Assembly: GCF_012027725.1 (NCBI RefSeq)
Contig: NZ_SJOU01000009.1
Location: 1-64,000, forward strand
DNA from: Olsenella sp. SW781
Lineage (GTDB): Bacteria > Actinomycetota > Coriobacteriia > Coriobacteriales > Atopobiaceae
Reading direction: 5' to 3'
Length of the DNA: 64,000 nt
The position numbers and the translations under genes were made by a program. The notes beneath the pieces are model-generated. The model searched no databases. It was not told the DNA's origin and saw only the letters and a program-made list of their open reading frames with translations. Shown piece by piece: positions 6,767 to 15,786 of the stretch (the first letter of the stretch is position 1; each line of letters opens with the position of its first letter).

Positions 6767-8962
6767 ATGTATAGGAAGAAGAGGGCGGGAGGGTCAGTCC
6801 GGCTGTGCGCCTTCGTGCTGATGCTGGCAATGGCCTGCGTCGCCATGGTTATCGCACCACAGCGGGCGCGCGCCGAGAGCGTCGAGGACCACGTGGTGCA
6901 GACGAGCGCCCCGCGCACCACGCGCGTCGACATGTTCGATTACTGGCTCCAGGACCAGCACGCGGTTGACTACGCCTACTACAACCAGCCTGGGTTCAAG
7001 GAGCAGGGCATCAACATCGGCCATAAGCTCCTCTTCATGTACTCCACGAGAGGGGAGAGCGGCATCAACGAGTGGCATGCCGGCAGGCCATACCTCGGAA
7101 TCGTCCAGAGCACCTTGGACGAGAACGGCTACCCTCGCCTTTCCGAACAGTATGGCGGGGAGTCCCTCGCGTACCTGTTCGACGGAAGCGACGAGTCGAG
7201 CGGCCAGCCGGGAAAGGCGGTCTACCCCAACGCGACGGGTCTCTTCCAGCTTGATGGTGACGGCTACTACCACTTTGACTCCCAGAAGGAGTTCGCATCG
7301 TTCGACCCGCTCTCCGGAACGTTCCGCGTCTATGACACGTGGGGCGTCAAGGCGTCAAAGCTGCTCTCGTCCAACCACGACGGGCAGTTCTTCCCATTCG
7401 ATCGTGCCGAGACGGTGTTTGACGTCGCCGACGGCTCTCTGGTGCAGAGGGACGTGACGCCCACCACGACGAACCTCGACACGGAGACAAACCCGTCACC
7501 CTCGCTCAACCACTGGTTCGGCATGAAGGTCACCTCCGAGGTCTATCAGCGCGAGGGCGGGACGGTCGGCGGCAAGCCCATCACCTACGAGCTCACCGGA
7601 GACGACGATGTGTGGGTCTTCATCGATGGTGTTCTCGTGGCTGACATGGGCGGCATTCACGGCGCACGCTCCATACAGATCAGCCTTCAGACGGGCTCTG
7701 TCAACGTCTTCGAAGACAGAAACGGTGACGGCACGTGGCAGCAGGGGGAGCAGCGCTATAACAACCCAAGCACCGATACGCTCCGGGAGTGCTTCCGCGC
7801 CGCCGGGCGCGAGGATGCCACGAGCTGGCAGGGGGACACCTTCGCGGACGAGACCGAGCACACGGTCAAGCTCTTCTATCTCGAGCGCGGCAGCGGCTCC
7901 TCCAACCTCAAGATGCGCTTCAACCTGGCTGCCGACCCCGACCCCGCGCCGCGCGCGGCGATGCGCCTGGTCAAGACGCTCACGGGTGCGGATATCCAGG
8001 ACGGGTTCTTCTCGGCGGTGCTCACTCCCGTGACGTCCGATACGGCGACGGCTGCAGAGGCGGCGCAGAAGCTCGGAGGCGTGGACGCAGAGACGGGCGA
8101 GAAGAACGTCGGCTTCCCGGCGGCGGCGCGCAACGAGGACGGTGTGGCAACCTCTTCCGTTGACCTTCTCTCCGATGCGGAGTTCGGCGCCGACGACGTG
8201 GGCAAGACGTTTGCCTACGAGGTGCGCGAGCTCGTGCCCGACCAGGTGCCGACGGGCTATACCTACGACGCCTCCTCCTACCGCCTGGCCATCTCCGTGA
8301 CGCGCTCCGGTGCCGTCATCTCCGTGACGGAGCGGCTGAGCGACGAGGGCGGGGATGTCATTGCGGAGGCCAGCTATACCAACGAGGCCGACTCTCGTCA
8401 GACCCCCGTCACCGTGACGTTTGAGAACGCGTATGCTCCGCTCCCAACGGGCATCGTCCTGCGCGCCGCGAAGGTCCTCAACGGTCGGGAGCTCCGGGCG
8501 GACGAGTTCACGTTTGAGCTTCGCGAGGGAGGCGTGGTCCTGGACACGCAGACCAATGCGGCTGACGGTAGCGTGACTTTTGACCGAATCGCCTACGACC
8601 AGCCGGGCGAGCATGACTATCAGATTGTCGAGGTGCCCGGAGACGAGAAGGGCGTCACCTACGACGATAGCGTCTACACCGTCCACGTGAGCGTTGCGGA
8701 TGACGTGAGCCGGGGTTCGCTCGTTGCTACGTGGTCGTACAGCACCGCCGGCGCGCCCGTCTTCCACAACGCCTACTCCGAGCCCACGCTGTCTGCGGGC
8801 GGCGGGACGGATCGCGCGTCGACTTCCTCCGGACAGGCCGCCGCGGCCCCCGCCGCTCATCCCGTTCCCGACACGGGGGATGCCACCACGCCCACGGTCC
8901 TTCTCGTTCTTCTCGCACTCGGTGTCGCTGCCTTTGTCGCCGCACGGAGGCTGAGCCGCTGA
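6767..8962 (+). CDS. Sortase-anchored surface protein: fibro-slime domain plus pilin-type isopeptide domains
   Basis: A 731-residue secreted, wall-anchored protein. Residues 1-37 form a signal peptide ending ARA-ES. A fibro-slime (PA14-like) domain is marked around residue 280 by LTGDDDVWVFIDGVLVAD. Two repeats of the streptococcal pilin isopeptide-linkage type follow (about 395-550, and 555-670 with VLRAAKVLNGREL and QPGEHDYQIVEV). A sorting signal closes it: VPDTGD near residue 700, a hydrophobic stretch, then RRLSR. VPxTG is a variant of LPxTG. The ATG follows AAAAGGAG. Likely role is adhesion or pilus-like structure on the cell surface; ligand unknown. Class B sortases occur in this window at 20039 and 63659. 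Confidence 0.85.
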   Translation: MYRKKRAGGSVRLCAFVLMLAMACVAMVIAPQRARAESVEDHVVQTSAPRTTRVDMFDYWLQDQHAVDYAYYNQPGFKEQGINIGHKLLFMYSTRGESGINEWHAGRPYLGIVQSTLDENGYPRLSEQYGGESLAYLFDGSDESSGQPGKAVYPNATGLFQLDGDGYYHFDSQKEFASFDPLSGTFRVYDTWGVKASKLLSSNHDGQFFPFDRAETVFDVADGSLVQRDVTPTTTNLDTETNPSPSLNHWFGMKVTSEVYQREGGTVGGKPITYELTGDDDVWVFIDGVLVADMGGIHGARSIQISLQTGSVNVFEDRNGDGTWQQGEQRYNNPSTDTLRECFRAAGREDATSWQGDTFADETEHTVKLFYLERGSGSSNLKMRFNLAADPDPAPRAAMRLVKTLTGADIQDGFFSAVLTPVTSDTATAAEAAQKLGGVDAETGEKNVGFPAAARNEDGVATSSVDLLSDAEFGADDVGKTFAYEVRELVPDQVPTGYTYDASSYRLAISVTRSGAVISVTERLSDEGGDVIAEASYTNEADSRQTPVTVTFENAYAPLPTGIVLRAAKVLNGRELRADEFTFELREGGVVLDTQTNAADGSVTFDRIAYDQPGEHDYQIVEVPGDEKGVTYDDSVYTVHVSVADDVSRGSLVATWSYSTAGAPVFHNAYSEPTLSAGGGTDRASTSSGQAAAAPAAHPVPDTGDATTPTVLLVLLALGVAAFVAARRLSR

Positions 8963-8994
8963 TCGGATTCCCCTTGTCAGGCGTCATAAGAAGT

Positions 8995-9034
8995 GGGCGG
9001 CCAGTTCCGGATGGCGGGGAACCGGCCGCCCTTT
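8995..9034 (+). terminator. Terminator after the fibro-slime gene
   Basis: A stem of about 13 pairs with one mismatch (GGGCGGCC at 8995-9002 with GGCCGCCC at 9024-9031) followed by TTTG. Confidence 0.75.
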
Positions 9035-9087
9035 GCAAGGGGGGTGTCGGGTGTTTGTGGGTCAGCCTCGTCTGGTACTCCCTTCCG

Positions 9088-9171
9088 CATCAAATCTGTC
9101 CGCGTCGTTTTGGCACTTTTGGGCGTTCATAAGGGCCGCAAAGTGCCAAAAAACCGCGGCCAGATTTGATG
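9088..9171. repeat. Long palindrome between convergent surface genes
   Basis: Arms of 32 bases (9088-9119 and 9140-9171) pair with four mismatches around a 20-base centre. The arms contain CATCAAATCTG and TGGCACTTT. It lies between the stops of two converging genes and could act as a bidirectional terminator, but no other copy of these arms is seen in the window. Confidence 0.8.
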
Positions 9172-9216
9172 TCGGCGTCGCGCGCCCGGAGCCGGGGCGA
9201 GAAGGACGTCCGCGCG

Positions 9217-11439
9217 TCAGCCTCGCCTGCGAAGCGCACCGCCGAGAAGCGCAGCGACAGCGCCGGAGGCTCCGAGCACGATGCCCATGCCGGCGGGTTC
9301 GCCGGTGTTGGGCAGCGGCTTCTTTCCGCGCTTCTTGACGGCCTGACCCGTGTTGCCGGTCGGCGTGCCGCCGTTCTTCTCGCCGCCCTTTCCTCCGTCG
9401 GGCGTCGGCTTGGTGTCCGGCTGCTTCTTCTTTGCGTACTCATAGGTGACCGTCGTCGTTCCCTCTACGATCGATCCGCGCGCGTTCTGCGGCGTGACCA
9501 CGAGCTCATACCCGTCGAAGCTGCCGGGCTGGGTCTCGTATCCCTCGCCCACGGCGTGCTGTGAGGTGGCATCGTCCATCAAAGGCGCGCCTGTGTCGTG
9601 GTCGACGTGGCGGACGACGAGGCTCCCGTACGTGATGGGCACATACTCGAGCACCACGACCTGCGGCTCGTTGGCAAAGGCGCCGTGCATGGGGGCAAAG
9701 TCCGGAGAGGCGGAGTCAAACGCATAGCCCCCGAACTGCTTCTTGAGCGCCTCCGCATCGTAGGGCTCGCCGGTGGCTCCGGTGAGGATCTCAGGGTCGG
9801 CGAGGTAGTTCTCGGTTCCCTTGACGCGATAGCGTACCGTTACGCGGCTGCCCTTCGTGGAGCCCGTCACCTTGCCGTCGGGGATGTCCGTCTTGATGTT
9901 GACGGACGACCCCGTATGGGAGTTGGAGTCGGCGGCCTTGCTCTTCTCAAAGGTGATGGGAGGGCACTGCTTGCCCTCTGCCACGTCCTCGCTCGTGCAG
10001 GTGGGAATCTCCTGGATGTAGTAGGAGGCGGCGTTCCGGTAGAGCGGGTTGTTCTCGTTGTTCACGAACTTGGAGTCGCGTACCGGCTTCATGCTGTATG
10101 CGATCCGGTAGCGTCCTCCGACGCCGTCCTGCACGTTGTTGGGAAGATTCTGGATGACGATCTTGAAGCCCATGCCCACGACGCCCGCGTTGTCCGCCGT
10201 GGAGAGCCCGGAGCTGCCTCCGGCCGTCGTCTCGTCGATGAGCTTCTGCTGCTCAGCCGTGAGCTGCTGGCCGGCCGGCACGGTGACGAGGATGTTCTGC
10301 GGGGTGGAGACGGGGCTGATCGAGGTCTGGTACTCCTCGGGCAGCGCGCGGCGCTCGCCCGGGTAGCGCGGGTCGAGGTGCGTGATGGGGTGCGAGACCT
10401 CCTCGTAGGTGGCCTGCCTCGTCTGCTCCTGCCCCTCGCGGTCGGCGAGGAAGTAGACGTCGTACATCCAGATCTGGAAGTCGCCCACCTCGGCGGTCGA
10501 GGGGTCGGTGGTGCCCTTGGTGACGTTGTAGTAGGGGGTCGCGGTGTAGGTGGTGTACGCCGAGGCCCCGTAGATGTCGCTGCCGACCATGTTGTAGAGC
10601 TTGAACTCGCGGTCCCAGCGCATGTTGACGTCAGGCGTGTCGTACACGACGAGCTCGTTCACCGGGGAGAGCAGGGTGTTGATGGCCAGCTCGTAGAAGA
10701 GCGTGCCGTCGGGCTGCAGGCCGCCGCGGTACTTGCTCATGTAGGCGCTCGTGGGCGCCGAACCCTGCGGCTCGAGCGCGCGCAGCGTCATCTGCTGGTC
10801 AGTCTTCTGCCCGTTGACGGTCAGATGGTACGTCACGTCGACGTACCTGCGCCCCTCGGGCGTCTCGTGGATGCGATCAGAGTCCCCGTTGTTTGCAAAC
10901 CACTCGTAGATGTAGCGCGCGCTGCGCGTGAACGGGATGGACGAGAAGACGCAGCGCACCTCCGACTTGCCCTCGGCCGCCTCGGTGAAGGTCAGGGTGA
11001 GGGTGTTGCTGTCCGACCAGGCTATGGTGGCGATCTCCTCGTCGGTCTCGTCGTCGAGGACGGTGCGGAACTCCGCCTTGTCGCTGTTGTAGACGTACCA
11101 GAACCTGCTGGCGAAGGAGTCGTCCGGGACCAGGCCAAAGGAGAAGGTGTCCCCTGCCTTGAGCGGCGCGCTCGGGTCGTGCGCGATGGTGAGCGTCGCG
11201 GAGAGGCCGATGTCCGAGTTGAAGCCGCCCTTCTCGGGGGTGTAGCCACTGTCCGGGGAGAGGAGGTTGTCATAGCCGCCACCCCGCGCCGCCACGTCCG
11301 TGAGGTTGGCGACGCTGCCGATCTCTGCGGCGTGCGCCGCTCGCGGAGCGGCCAGCGTCCCGGCCGCCGCCACGAGCGAAAGTGCGAGAAGAACCACCGC
11401 CCCCAATGCCGTTGTTCTGTGTTTGAGTCGTGTTTTCAT
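9217..11439 (-). CDS. LPXTG surface protein with MucBP-like domain
   Basis: A 740-residue secreted, sortase-anchored protein on the reverse strand. The signal peptide runs to about residue 38 (AHA-AEI). The large middle part is not recognised in detail; it reads like an adhesin ectodomain with beta-rich segments. A MucBP-type repeat, which in other proteins binds mucin, sits around residues 600-665 (SLVVRHVDHDTGAPL). A Lys/Gly/Thr-rich linker with GEKN leads to LPNTGE, a hydrophobic helix and RRRG. Its start is supported by AAAGGA eight bases before the ATG. It converges on the fibro-slime gene, with a palindrome between them. A mucus-adhesion role is inferred from the domain only. Confidence 0.83.
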   Translation of the reverse strand: MKTRLKHRTTALGAVVLLALSLVAAAGTLAAPRAAHAAEIGSVANLTDVAARGGGYDNLLSPDSGYTPEKGGFNSDIGLSATLTIAHDPSAPLKAGDTFSFGLVPDDSFASRFWYVYNSDKAEFRTVLDDETDEEIATIAWSDSNTLTLTFTEAAEGKSEVRCVFSSIPFTRSARYIYEWFANNGDSDRIHETPEGRRYVDVTYHLTVNGQKTDQQMTLRALEPQGSAPTSAYMSKYRGGLQPDGTLFYELAINTLLSPVNELVVYDTPDVNMRWDREFKLYNMVGSDIYGASAYTTYTATPYYNVTKGTTDPSTAEVGDFQIWMYDVYFLADREGQEQTRQATYEEVSHPITHLDPRYPGERRALPEEYQTSISPVSTPQNILVTVPAGQQLTAEQQKLIDETTAGGSSGLSTADNAGVVGMGFKIVIQNLPNNVQDGVGGRYRIAYSMKPVRDSKFVNNENNPLYRNAASYYIQEIPTCTSEDVAEGKQCPPITFEKSKAADSNSHTGSSVNIKTDIPDGKVTGSTKGSRVTVRYRVKGTENYLADPEILTGATGEPYDAEALKKQFGGYAFDSASPDFAPMHGAFANEPQVVVLEYVPITYGSLVVRHVDHDTGAPLMDDATSQHAVGEGYETQPGSFDGYELVVTPQNARGSIVEGTTTVTYEYAKKKQPDTKPTPDGGKGGEKNGGTPTGNTGQAVKKRGKKPLPNTGEPAGMGIVLGASGAVAALLGGALRRRG

Positions 11440-11739
11440 GGCAATCCTTTCAGTGGGCTTGTAGGTGCCAGAAAGGATAGATGGCGACGCAGGGTCGTCT
11501 GCCAGCCTCGTTTCTGCAGGAGGCCCAGTTGGAGCTCTGGGCGGCCTGGCTTACCGGAGTCTTACCGCATGGTTACCGGCAGCTGCGTGCCACAGCCTAT
11601 CGTGGGAGTTGTATCTTCCCTCCCTGTCGCGCCGCCGTTCCCTCGTTCCAAGCTGGGCGGCGGCGCGATCCCCACGCGCGCAAACCGCTGGTGCTACCCT
11701 TTTCTACGCACGATTCGCACCGACCGCCAAGGAAGTTCC
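11440..11739. other. Divergent intergenic region without a gene
   Basis: This 300-base gap separates the divergent LPXTG gene and the ABC exporter and must hold both promoters. I see no convincing coding frame, repeat or clear -10/-35 pair. Confidence 0.5.
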
Positions 11740-13500
11740 ATGCCCACCAAGCACCGCTCCCTCTTCCGCTCGTTCCTCTCGTACTACCGTGGACAGCGGC
11801 ACCTGTTTGTCATCGACATCATCGCTGCCGTGACGGTGGCGGCGATCGACCTCGCCTTCCCGCAGATCCTGCGCTCGCTCACGGGCGGCCTCTTTACCGA
11901 GGGCCCGGATGCCATCATGGGCGCGCTCGCCTATCTTGCCGTGGGGCTCGTGTGCATGTACGCACTGCGCTTCGTCTGTCGCTACTTCGTGATCTTCTGG
12001 GGTCACGTGATGGGCGCGCGCATGGAGAGCCGCATGCGCGAGGACCTCTTCGACGCGTACGAGCGCATGAGCTTCTCGTACTTCGACCACCACAAGTCAG
12101 GTGACCTCATGAGCCGCCTGGTCTCGGACCTCTTTGACATCTCCGAGGCCGCGCACCACGGGCCGGAGTTCATCCTCATCGGCATCGTGGAGGTCGCGGG
12201 CTCGTTTGTGATTCTCTCCACCATCAACCTGCCGCTCACGGGCGTGCTCGCGCTCATCGCGTGCCTGCTCGTGGTCTACAACGTGTACGCAAACTGGCAG
12301 ATGCGCGCCGTCTACACCGAGAATCGCGTCCGCATCTCCGGCGTGAACAGCCGTCTCGAGGACTCCCTCGCCGGCGTGCGCGTGGTCAAGAGCTTTGCCG
12401 CCGAGGACGTGGAGCGCGACAAGTTCCGTCGCAGCAACAACGCCTATCTCGACTCAAAGACGCGCATGTACCGGGCCATGGGCCGCTACCAGGCGGCCAT
12501 CGCGGTGATGATGGGCGCTCTCAACACGGCCGTCGTGGTCTTTGGCGGCTGGCTGATCGCAAACGGTCAGATGCAGGCCATCGACCTTGCCACCTATGCG
12601 CTTTACATCTCGCTCTTCACCACGCCCATCACGAGCATCCTGGACTTCACGGAGACGTTCCAGAAGGCAATCGCCGGGTTCAGGCGCTTCCGCGAGGTGC
12701 TGGACACCCAGCCCGACATCCAGGACAAGACCGGTGCCCCGGAGCTGCGCGTCACCAAGGGGGCGGTCAGCTACCATGACGTCTGCTTCGCCTACCCCGG
12801 GGCGCATGGCGAGAAGGACGACGTGGTCATCCGCGGCCTCAACCTGGACATCGCGCCCGGCAAGACGATCGCGCTCGTGGGCCCCTCCGGAGGCGGCAAG
12901 TCCACCACGTGCTCGCTGCTGCCGCGCTTCTATGACGTTGATTCCGGGTCCATCACCATCGACGGCCAGGACGTGCGCGACGTCACGCAGCGGAGCCTGC
13001 GCGAGGCGATCGGTCTCGTGCAGCAGGACGTCTACCTGTTCGACGGCACCATCGCGGAGAACATCGCGTATGGAAGCCCCGACGCGACCATCGAGGAGAT
13101 TCGCGACGCCGCGCGCAAGGCCAACATCGCCGAGTTCGTGGAGAGTCTGCCGGATGGCTATGAGACCGAGGTCGGCGAGCGCGGCAGCCACCTCTCTGGC
13201 GGTCAGAAGCAGCGCATCGCCATCGCGCGCGTCTTCCTCAAGAACCCGCCGATCCTCATCTTCGACGAGGCCACGTCCGCGCTGGACAACGAGTCCGAGC
13301 AGGCCGTCCAGGAGTCCCTGGCTGAGCTCGCGCGCGGGCGGACCACGCTGGTGATCGCCCACCGCCTCTCCACCATCAAGGGCGCGGACGAGATCGTCAC
13401 CATGGAGGGAGGTCGCGTCTCCGAGCGCGGCACCCACGAGGAGCTCCTCGCCCGCGGCGGGACCTACGCACGCTACTACGCCATGCAGTTCGCGGGATAG
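11740..13500 (+). CDS. ABC exporter, fused membrane and ATPase domains
   Basis: A 586-residue half-transporter of the MsbA/LmrA type that probably works as a homodimer to export a lipid, drug or peptide. Six membrane helices occupy roughly the first 320 residues (e.g. FVIDIIAAVTVAAIDLAF). The ATPase half has Walker A GPSGGGKST (about 380), signature LSGGQKQR (about 484), Walker B ILIFDEATSAL and the switch histidine in IAHRLSTI. The open frame extends far upstream, but the ATG at 11740 is preceded by AAGGAAG and begins a natural N-terminus, while the upstream part is antisense to the LPXTG gene. Substrate unknown. Confidence 0.92.
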   Translation: MPTKHRSLFRSFLSYYRGQRHLFVIDIIAAVTVAAIDLAFPQILRSLTGGLFTEGPDAIMGALAYLAVGLVCMYALRFVCRYFVIFWGHVMGARMESRMREDLFDAYERMSFSYFDHHKSGDLMSRLVSDLFDISEAAHHGPEFILIGIVEVAGSFVILSTINLPLTGVLALIACLLVVYNVYANWQMRAVYTENRVRISGVNSRLEDSLAGVRVVKSFAAEDVERDKFRRSNNAYLDSKTRMYRAMGRYQAAIAVMMGALNTAVVVFGGWLIANGQMQAIDLATYALYISLFTTPITSILDFTETFQKAIAGFRRFREVLDTQPDIQDKTGAPELRVTKGAVSYHDVCFAYPGAHGEKDDVVIRGLNLDIAPGKTIALVGPSGGGKSTTCSLLPRFYDVDSGSITIDGQDVRDVTQRSLREAIGLVQQDVYLFDGTIAENIAYGSPDATIEEIRDAARKANIAEFVESLPDGYETEVGERGSHLSGGQKQRIAIARVFLKNPPILIFDEATSALDNESEQAVQESLAELARGRTTLVIAHRLSTIKGADEIVTMEGGRVSERGTHEELLARGGTYARYYAMQFAG

Positions 13501-13545
13501 CCGGGGGTCGCGGCCGCGAGTCCCAATATCCCGCTCCCCATGCCA

Positions 13546-13635
13546 GCGCCGCCCCCACGAGTGACGCGTATTGGACGGACGGGGCCTCCCGAAGGGGCCC
13601 ATCCGTCCAATACGCGTCACTCGTGGGGGCGGCGC
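13546..13635. repeat. Perfect 34-bp-arm palindrome, GTGAC..GGACGG family
   Basis: Arms 13546-13579 and 13602-13635 are perfectly complementary over 34 bases. The arm contains GTGACGCGTATTGGACGGA, related to the elements at 57740, 59631 and 62555; the centre has GGGGCC/GGGGCCC as they do. It lies 45 bases past the exporter stop. Confidence 0.9.
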
Positions 13636-14030
13636 CTGTGCACCTGCTCAGCAATTGCTTGCTTAATGCTGTTTCGCGCGGCAGTTACCTGTCGCCGAAA
13701 GAAGGAGAGAAGATCGTGTCAATACGCATGCGACCTCCGTTTTTCCTTTTTTTCCTAATTTTTCCTTTTTTTCTTATTCAGTCAAGTGGCGGGGTGATTC
13801 GTCATTCTAGTAATCAGGCTTCTGCATAGAGATTGATCGCAGAAGTCTGGCATGGGCCGTAGCCTGGCCAAGATGACCCACGACGTCTGCCCGTCGGGCT
13901 ATTCTGGACCTTCTGCCAGCGCGGGACGGCTCGGGACAGCTCATGACGCGAGGGCGTATACTGACACAAGGGCTATTCTGACCGCGCGCTGCCTTCTTGG
14001 CCGCCTGGTCCTGCGACGGGGAAGAGAGAG
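13636..14030 (+). other. Intergenic stretch with a probable promoter
   Basis: No supported gene. A GTG at 13717 after AGGAGA opens a 37-codon, Phe-rich frame to 13829, which I consider doubtful. GGGACA (13933-13938) and TATACT (13957-13962), 18 bases apart, form a plausible promoter for the gene at 14031. GGGCTATTCTG occurs twice (near 13897 and 13970). Confidence 0.5.
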
Positions 14031-14828
14031 ATGGCAAAGAAACGCGAGATCGCGCGTATCCAGAAGGGTGCGCTTTCGCCTGACGAGGCCGAGGCGCTGT
14101 TTGCGACCGTCGACCACACCGGTCACTCCGACGAGGAGCGCGCCCGTCGCCAGCGCGCTCACCGCAAGGAGAAGGGCGTCTCGCTCGACATCGACCCCCT
14201 GTCTGAGGAGGACCCCTCCGGCTCCAACGTCGGCAAGGTCATTACCAAGACCGCCGTGTCTTTCGTGGTGATCTTCCTGGCGCTTGTGGTTGTGGGCCAG
14301 GTTGCCTTTGGCTTCATCCGCCGAGCCAACACGTCTAACCTCACGGAGAGCGTCACCGTGCGCACCGTTGCCTCCGCGCTGCGCGGCGGCGTGGAGTGGG
14401 GCAACGGCTTCACGCAGTTCCCGGAGGACTTCTCCGTCCAGGAGGCGGACGAGAACACCGGTCGCGTCGAGGTCACCGTCACGGACACGAGCTCTGAGAA
14501 CGCGCTCGAGTGCTTTGCCGGCTCCGGCGTCCAGGCCCAGGCCTTCGCGGTCAACTGCCTGCTCAACCCCAACATCAACACTGTCGTGTATCACGTCAAC
14601 GTGCATATGAGCGAGGACGGGCAGATTCAGCAGTCCGCGCTCTTCGGCTTCCTCAAGCCCACGGGGGACGTGACGTCGTACATCACCTACGTGTGGACCA
14701 AGACGCAGTCCGCGGACGGCGTCCAGCTCTCGCTCCACATCACGGGCCTCGACGAGTCCATCCAGGGCGAGCTGCGCGATAAGATTACGACGTCCTTCAC
14801 GCCGGTCCAGATTCTAAGCGGCAACTAG
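14031..14828 (+). CDS. Single-pass membrane protein of unknown function
   Basis: A 265-residue protein I do not recognise. About 75 charged cytoplasmic residues (KKREIARIQKG; ERARRQRAHRKEKG) precede one membrane helix (VSFVVIFLALVVVGQVAFGF, about 81-100). The extracellular part of about 160 residues is Thr/Ser/Val-rich and probably beta-structured. The ATG is preceded by GGGAAGAGAG. It has its own promoter-like sequence and a strong terminator, so it is probably a single-gene unit. Clean codon use and length argue that it is a real gene. Confidence 0.75.
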   Translation: MAKKREIARIQKGALSPDEAEALFATVDHTGHSDEERARRQRAHRKEKGVSLDIDPLSEEDPSGSNVGKVITKTAVSFVVIFLALVVVGQVAFGFIRRANTSNLTESVTVRTVASALRGGVEWGNGFTQFPEDFSVQEADENTGRVEVTVTDTSSENALECFAGSGVQAQAFAVNCLLNPNINTVVYHVNVHMSEDGQIQQSALFGFLKPTGDVTSYITYVWTKTQSADGVQLSLHITGLDESIQGELRDKITTSFTPVQILSGN

Positions 14829-14848
14829 GGCGGCTGAGCGTCAAAGGA

Positions 14849-14884
14849 GGGGCGCGCCGTGATATGACGGCGCGCCCCTTTTAC
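14849..14884 (+). terminator. Strong intrinsic terminator
   Basis: GGGGCGCGCCG (14849-14859) and its perfect complement (14868-14878) enclose an 8-base loop and are followed by TTTT. Confidence 0.92.
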
Positions 14885-14915
14885 GTTTCAAGCCCCCCTC
14901 TTCGGGCGGGTCGGG

Positions 14916-15000
14916 AAAATTAATCCGCCCTTTAGGCACCTCCCAAAAAGGCCAACTGGGAAAACGTCATCTTTGGGGGTCCAGAGGGCGGATTAATTTT
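14916..15000. repeat. Palindrome with 16-bp perfect arms
   Basis: AAAATTAATCCGCCCT (14916-14931) is matched by its exact complement at 14985-15000, with a 53-base spacer. It sits just before two gene fragments and follows the terminator of the preceding gene. The 14829-15013 gap holds nothing else. Confidence 0.85.
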
Positions 15001-15013
15001 GGAGCAGAGGCCG

Positions 15014-15245
15014 CTACCCGTCCATGCGGCGCTCGCGAGCCCACTCGGCGGCGGCGCTTGCAAGGGCCGAGAAGAGCGAGCACCGCTTTCCGTGCCGCGA
15101 TGGAGCGTCAGCACGACTTGCGTCTTCCGGCCATGTTGCCAGCGCCTCCCTGAGGCCGGTGGTCGTGTATCGCCTCTTCTGATCTGCGTTGAGTCCGCGG
15201 ACGAGCAGCTCAGCGAGCCCACGGGCGTTGCCATCAAGCCATGTG
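15014..15245 (-). pseudogene. Possible Ser/Thr kinase C-terminal fragment
   Basis: The reverse strand reads about 77 residues ending at a stop at 15014-15016. GLAELLVRGLNADQKRRY followed by TTTGLREALATW resembles the end of a protein kinase C-lobe, where a dP-x-x-R-y-T pattern precedes the last helices. No kinase catalytic motifs lie upstream: the frame runs into the opposite-strand surface protein fragment at about 15245. The forward-strand translation here is Cys/Pro-rich and unnatural. I read this as a remnant; the kinase assignment is tentative. Confidence 0.4.
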
Positions 15246-15556
15246 GGGACCTCGGGGCACTCTTCGAGTATGCCGAGTACGACTTCGCCTCTCCCGTGAC
15301 GGGCGACCTTATTCTCTACGCATCCTACGTCAAGAACGCCGAGCCGAGCGTTCCTGAGCAGGATCAGCCCGCAGCTCCTGCGCCCAGCGACGAGGTGAGC
15401 CCCGAGCAGGCCAAGGCGGACGCCGCTGCCGAGGCCGAGGCCAACGTCCCCGAGACTGGTGACGCTACCAACGCCACCGCTGTTGCGGGCATCGGTATCG
15501 CCGGTCTTGTCGCCGCGGCCGCCAGCTTCTTCCTTCGTCGTCGCAACGAGCAGTAA
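15246..15556 (+). pseudogene. C-terminal remnant of a sortase-anchored surface protein
   Basis: About 100 residues form the end of a wall protein. YDFASPVTGDLILYASYV matches the end of a Listeria-Bacteroides type repeat; a Pro/Ala/Glu linker leads to the sorting motif VPETGD, a hydrophobic helix and RRRNEQ. No signal peptide, start codon with ribosome site or ectodomain precedes it; the same frame upstream appears non-coding and overlaps a reverse-strand fragment. A normal terminator still follows. It is most simply the 3' end of a gene lost by deletion. Confidence 0.7.
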
Positions 15557-15585
15557 GCTGCTCTCACAGAGCTGACGACTCGCAA

Positions 15586-15623
15586 GGGCCGCACGGGTTC
15601 CCGTTCCCGTGCGGTCCTTTTCT
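15586..15623 (+). terminator. Terminator after the surface protein remnant
   Basis: A 12-bp stem (15586-15597 with 15606-15617, one G-U pair) is followed by TTTTCTC. Confidence 0.88.
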
Positions 15624-15786
15624 CTTGGCGGTCCTCGGTTTTCCGCCCTTGGCGGTCGGTTGGCAACGCGCCCCTCAACGGCCCCTTTATACGGCACCGT
15701 CTATCGACGGTCTGCGACGTTCTAATACTTCCCTAACCTCTGTCGTGTTAACGTAAAAGCTTGGAGAGCTAGGGAAGGGACCCAAC

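Noticed and set aside
9598-11739. A long forward frame continuous with the ABC exporter, giving a 1,300-residue protein
   Set aside because: It is antisense to the LPXTG surface gene, its translation has no family resemblance and is Val/Gly/Arg-rich, and a good ribosome site and natural start lie at 11740.
13717-13829. A 37-codon Phe-rich frame with a GTG start after AGGAGA
   Set aside because: It arises from a T-rich tract, has no conserved feature and no terminator of its own, so chance is likelier than a small toxin or leader peptide.
14999-15245. Forward-frame extension giving a 185-residue protein ahead of the VPETG fragment
   Set aside because: The translation here is Cys/Pro/Arg-rich, has no signal peptide or ribosome site, and the reverse strand reads more naturally.
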